DNA of 64,000 nucleotides from contig OX465284.1 in NCBI GenBank assembly GCA_949987705.1, positions 116,598,552 to 116,662,551 on the forward strand, in the 5' to 3' direction. The notes under the pieces are model-generated. The model was not told where the DNA came from. It did no database searches and was given only the letters and a program-made list of their open reading frames with translations. The position numbers and the translations under genes were made by a program. This document shows, piece by piece, positions 38,504 to 44,500 of this stretch. The DNA is from Thereva unica. Taxonomy: Eukaryota > Arthropoda > Insecta > Diptera > Therevidae. The number at the start of each line of letters is the position of its first letter. The stretch's first letter is position 1.

Positions 38504-41500
38504 GTTACTTTCGCATTTATAATATTAGTAAGGATTAAATATGGACAAAAATTATTGTTGCAGCTTTGCTTGAATAAATTATTTCGCCTGACAACAAAAA
38601 ATTATCTGCACACACACACACACATTAGCAAGAATATCCTTGCTTTTTCTTTTATTACCAACAAAACCAGAAGCTGAGCGTTTATCATCTTCAAGGATAT
38701 TAATAATTACTGAAGATACATTTTATGGATTAATAATTCATAGAAATACTCTTTTTTTCATTTACTAAAGTGCTGGTGGCGATGAATGAAGCAGAAATCA
38801 AATTTATAAATTTTGAATTAAGGCCACAAGCTGTTTGTAATTTCAGTGAAGTTCTGTAGAACGCAAAAGGAAGGATCAAACGTAGATAAATAAATAAATG
38901 TCTAAAGGTTCGACAGTTAGGGAAATTATGGTTAAGGGGGGTTTTAATAGACGTCTTAAAACTTTGCTGTGAACTCTTTCGTTCCGAATTGTTAGTGGGC
39001 AGAGGCAGACTCGTGTCAAGCTCGTTTCGGAGATACTATCGTAGAACTACAGTAAATAGCCAGGGGTAATGTTATCAGTCTACTATATACAAGTATATAC
39101 TTTTTAAATGGCACTACAGTCCTTATAGGACTCAGGATAAACTCATACAACATCCAAGGTTTCAACGCGAGGTTCAGCACCCCCTCCTCATCACCCAAAC
39201 TCCCCTTAACCTATCCTATCCTTTTTCTATTCTTCGAGCTAAGCTTACTACTAGACATTATTAGGTAAAGTTAAAGTAATTACAAAAACAATAATCCGTT
39301 TATTTCCTAAGAAGAAAGAAAATTTTTAAAAAGCACTCTATACACAAATTATGACCAATTCAGCGGCGCTGAATAGGATCCCTTATGTGCTAACTAACTC
39401 TCGGATGGTTAGAGAAAATAAATTTACGTAAAATGACAACGTAGATGCGTCAAACTGTAATTCAGCGGTGCTGAATATAAACACCGTGAAGCTGAATAGG
39501 AATTTTTCAGATCTTTTTAAAGACAGAAACAATAAGAGCAAGTATCATGTTAGAAAACATTAAACAAACAACAAAATTAGCAGTATGATACCATCAAAAG
39601 AAGTAGCCTTGTGATTTGAAATGAAGAAACGTGGGACAAGAAATTATTGCTCGAGAAAATGCATAAATATCAGCGATATTCAAATCGGTTTAGAAGGAAA
39701 AATTCTGAAATGGGTGAATAACTTTCAAAAAGTGGCTTCCTATCAAGTATTGGTAATATTCAGCAAGGCTGAATAGGATACCAAATGTGTTAACAAATTC
39801 TTTGAAGGTAAGAGACAATAAAGTTGAGTTAAATAACCGAGGTATGAATGTCAATTGGAATTCAGCGGAGCTGAATATGAACCCAGTGGAGCTGAATAGG
39901 AACTTTGCATACCCTCTTTGAAGATAGAAGTAGTAAAAGCAAGTAACAGGCTGAAAACCCTTGACAATTGTGCAGAACACCGCAAATATACAGAATTTTC
40001 AAATTTGACTTGACATGGGGAGAACATTACCAACTCATAGAGTGTCTGGGTGAATGGCCCAAGTTCACCAAGAATCTTTCCAAGAAAACCTACCAAGAAT
40101 CTTACGAAAGGCAGGGAGACTTAACCACAAACTAGAATTATCCACAAAAGAATGGTAAAGACGTCCCTTTCCCATCTGAAATGACGTAGTTCTATACACA
40201 GCTGGATCCAAATCAATTCAAGTACAAGCTATGAAGTTTTTTCCTCTGATTAAACTTCCAAAATACTACCACCTGCCTAATTTTTCCAATGCTATCTAGA
40301 TGCAATGCTTCTGGAAAATTTTCAAGAAATATGTGATCATGAATTTCAATCTCCAGATGGAGGAGTTTAACATCGTGCATCAAGACTAGAAAGGGTGACA
40401 GTAGTAAGTAGAGATCGCGAGACCTCCTGAAGATCCCGCGCAAGGACAATGTGTTGATCTTGCCATGATCGGAATCGTTTCGATCTTTACATTTGTCGTT
40501 CTGGACAACGTCCACTGCCGTAGTTATGGGAAGTAACAATCCAGAGAGATAGCCGAATATTTTCTGTGAAATTGCTCGAGTGCGGCTAGTATCTGAACCG
40601 AGTACATTTGGGAACCTTTTCTTATAAGACTACGTACATTTGGGCAGGTTTGTCAAATATAACTTGCTGGGTGCTTGCTTCCCAATCTTTGTTTTAAAAT
40701 CGCCCAACTTCCTTTGTATACAACACGAGGATATGTGGCCAAAATCTCTCTCATGTTGTCCGTAATCTTCCAAAATCTTCTCGCTATCCACAGATTAACT
40801 AAAAATGTCCATTTCAAAACGTCATAACCATTATGTCAATACTAACTCAAAAACTCTCCTTTTTTTACAGAAATTCATCAACATCATCCGGTGGCCGTCC
40901 AGGACGAACAAATTCAACCCGATCCTACGATTTATACAGCGCCGAACTGGACGTATCCCGAGAGAAGCGAACTCAACGAAATCTCGGATCAATGGCAGCA
41001 GCACAGGTCCTTTGCGTTTGTCCATTGATGATCCTGAGATTAGCCAAAATGGTTATGGTAGAGACATACGAGAATTCCAAGCACTTCGACTTCACCTACC
41101 TGATGTTCGTGTGGATAGCATTCCTGCCAACAGTCATATTTCCATGTATTTACGCATCAGAAATTTTGCCAGGGTAAGTGTAGATCCTGATTTGTTTCGT
41201 CCTGCAAAGCGTGGCGTGTAGATTACTCACTTGACGAACGAAATTGATTTCTAGTTTTCCAACTGGTTACTCCCAATCAAGGATAAATGAATCCTTTTAG
41301 CCAAGATGAAAATTCCCTATCTGTTCTGTAGGCAAATACAAATGATACGAATTTGTATCCTTGTTGTTGACCAAGAAGGATTTTTTTTACGGAAGAGTTA
41401 ACACCTGAGAAATTCCAGGTAGAATTTGATAGATGAAGTGCAATTTGTTTAGTTATTCATCGGGCTCTGCTCGACTCATTTGCTGAAGAAGAGGATGGGA

Positions 41501-44500
41501 GTGAGAGAGTGTTTGTGCTTGAAGGATTTGCGGGGTAGAAGCAGCTTGAACGTTAATTATAAGGGTTGGTTGTAGTGTTCCCAGCGCAACTAAGCTTTTA
41601 TGATGTTTAAAGTTAAATTTACCTGGAGAGAATTCCGTTGAATTTCAGACCCTAAAGGTGGGTAGATTTACAAGGCCTGCTGTGGGTTAGACTGGGGTCT
41701 TCGCACGTACCTTGTACAGCCTACATGAAAACCCACTTTAATGGCAAGGATTTTATGGTAAGACGCGCTGTGTTATTGTAGGCAACAGGTCACTCAGACA
41801 TTTTATTAGGTAAACTTAGGTTAAGACGCAATTTGTATCTCTGAGAGTAAAGGGGATGTGTACCTTTTTCAGTGATAGAGTTTTTGAGACCCTTAACAAT
41901 TTTTGAAAAGCATTTTGTTAATAATGCCTGTCTGCCCACGTAATAATGTTTTCCAATTGTCTGTTTTAGTCGTTTTATGACTTTTTAGAAATTGGTGAAG
42001 TGGAAGTATTGAACCAAAGGGCTTTGCCCTCCCTTAGATGAAGTAGATTTAAAAATGGAACTTCTGGGTTATCCATTCCAACTATCTAATAGAATCTTGC
42101 AAGTGGGAAGCTCAGCAAACTTTAGTCTAATATCCCCAATCAAATTGACCTCTATTTCTCCTAATTCAAGATTGAAAATAATTGCAACAGTTCACACAAT
42201 CCTAGCCAACAAAACTCAGTTTAGCTGCAGCCAGAAAAACAACACCAAATTTACATGGACCAAGAAACCACCTATCCATTCCCATGCACCTTAGTAGGTG
42301 TTAGGACGATTGGGCATGATAGGTGTTAGGACGATTGGGCATGGTAGGTGTTAGGACGATTGGGCATGGTAGGTGGTAGGTAGGACGATTGGCATGGTAA
42401 CGTTTCGCTTCCATTCTCGACGATTTTTGGAGACGTCTCGAGCCTCGTTTGCTGATAATCGTTGATTCTTTAAGTCTAGTCTAGTGTAAACAAGCGTAAT
42501 TGTAATGTGAACAGCCGTATATGCAATTTAAACAAGCGTATATTTAGTGTAAACAAGTAAGCGTACCTGTAATGTAAACAAGGGTATATATAGTATAAGC
42601 AAGCGTATCTGTAGTATAAACAGCGTAATTGTAATGTAAGCAACGGCATAGGTAATTTAAACAAGCGTAACTGTGGTGTAAACAAGCGTATCCTAATGTA
42701 AACAAGCGTATCCTGATGTAAACAAACGTATTTTTCATGTAAACAAGAGTGTTTGTAATGTAAGCAAGTGTATCTATAGTTCACAATCATATCTGCAATG
42801 GAACCAAGCGTATCTGTAATGTAAACAAGCGTACCTGTAGTGTAAACAAGCGTATCTATAGTGTAAACAAGCGTAGCTGTAATGTAAACAATCGTAGCTG
42901 TAGTGTAAACAAGCGTACTCTTATATACACAAGCTTATCCCAATGTAAACAAACGTATTTTTCATGTAAACAAGCGTTTTTGTAAAGTAAGCAAGTGTAT
43001 CTATAGTTCACAATCATATCTGCAATGGAACCAAGCGTATCTGTAATGTAAACAAGCGTACCTGTAGTGTAAACAAGCGTATCTATAGTGTAAACAAGCG
43101 TAGCTGTAATGTAAACAATCGTAGCTGTAGTGTAAACAAGCGTACTCTTATATACACAAGCTTATCCCAATGTAAACAAACGTATTTTTCATGTAAACAA
43201 ACGTTTTTGTAAAGTAAGCAAGTGTATCTATAGTTCACAATCATATCTGCAATGGAACCAAGCGTATCTGTAATGTAAACAAGCGTACCTGTAGTGTAAA
43301 CAAGCGTATCTATAGTGTAAACAAGCGTAGCTGTAATGTAAACAATCGTAGCTGTAGTGTAAACAAGCCTACTCTTATATACACAAGCTTATCCCAATGT
43401 AAACAAACGTATTTTTCATGTAAACAAGCGTTTTTGTAAAGTAAGCAAGTGTATCTATAGTTCACAATCATATCTGCAATGGAACCAAGCGTATCTGTAA
43501 TGTAAACAAGCGTACCTGTAGTGTAAACAAGCGTATCTATAGTGTAAACAAGCGTAGCTGTAATGTAAACAATCGTAGCTGGAGTGTAAACAAGCGTACC
43601 CTTATATACACAAGCTTATCCCAATGTAAACAAACGTATTTTTCATGTAAACAAGCGTTTTTGTAAAGTAAGCAAGTGTATCTATAGTTCACAATCATAT
43701 CTGCAATGGAACCAAGCGTATCTGTAATGTAAACAAGCGTACCTGTAGTGTAAACAAGCGTATCTATAGTGTAAACAAGCGTAGCTGTATTGTAAACAAT
43801 CGTAGCTGTAGTGTAAACAAGCCTACTCTTATATACACAAGCTTATCCCAATGTAAACAAACGTATTTTTCATGTAAACAAGCGTTTTTGTAAAGTAAGC
43901 AAGTGTATCTATAGTTCACAATCATATCTGCAATGGAACCAAGCGTATCTGTAATGTAAACAAGCGTTAGGGGGGCCTCGGTAGCCTAGGGAGTAAGGCG
44001 CCTGGCTACTATCCCAGAGGTCCCGGGTTCGAATCCCGGCCAGCCCCACGGTCCTTCGCCTTTTCCACTTTCCCACCCACATAACTTTCCTTCTTTCTTC
44101 TTCCCTCTTTACATTCCTGATCCCTCCTGTCATAGCCTTCCTTAGCCCTTCCCCGCTCCACCAAAAAAAGCGCATGTCATCGGTTGGTTGATGAGATTCA
44201 ACTCGTTTCAGGAGGCATAACACTCCAGCGAGTTGTTTCTCGATGCCCCGATGTCAAAGTCGCGACAGTAATGGTTGGAAGTAGGTGGACTAAAAATATC
44301 GCGGGTAGGTTGTGACAGTTCCTTTCTTCCCCGACTAGAGCTGCTGTTAGACATTGCACTCTATATGAAGAAAATAGATTGTCGACACAGTATAAAGGGC
44401 GTTTCCTGTGACTCTAGTCTTTCACATAAAAAAAAAAAAAAAAAAAGCGTACCTGTAGTGTAAACAAGCGTATCTATAGTGTAAACAAGCGTAGCTGTAA

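Larger units (their letters stand above)
24273..40870 (+). other. Receptor intron 4 (16.6 kb)
   Basis: GT-AG intron, acceptor TTTTTTTACAG at 40870. It is the most repeat-laden intron: nested LINEs (25333-26735), a hairpin (26835-26927), a hAT-like end (29185), a LINE endonuclease piece (30635), the dispersed families at 31-33 and 39 kb, minisatellites (31710, 34308) and a whole Helitron (35677-38534). No host coding exon is seen. A C-tract lies at about 27967. Confidence 0.7.

Noticed and set aside
42784..43968. Regularly spaced repeats resembling a CRISPR array
   Set aside because: The 227-bp period consists of near-identical blocks without unique spacers, in a eukaryotic intron.
43970..44045. 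Genuine tRNA gene
   Set aside because: Acceptor stem pairs only partly, and it is followed by a long body, poly(A) and target duplication: a SINE head.
42476..44223. Minus-strand frames with L-F-T-L-Q-L-R-L repeats
   Set aside because: Translations of the ~21-bp minisatellite and the SINE head; not a gene.
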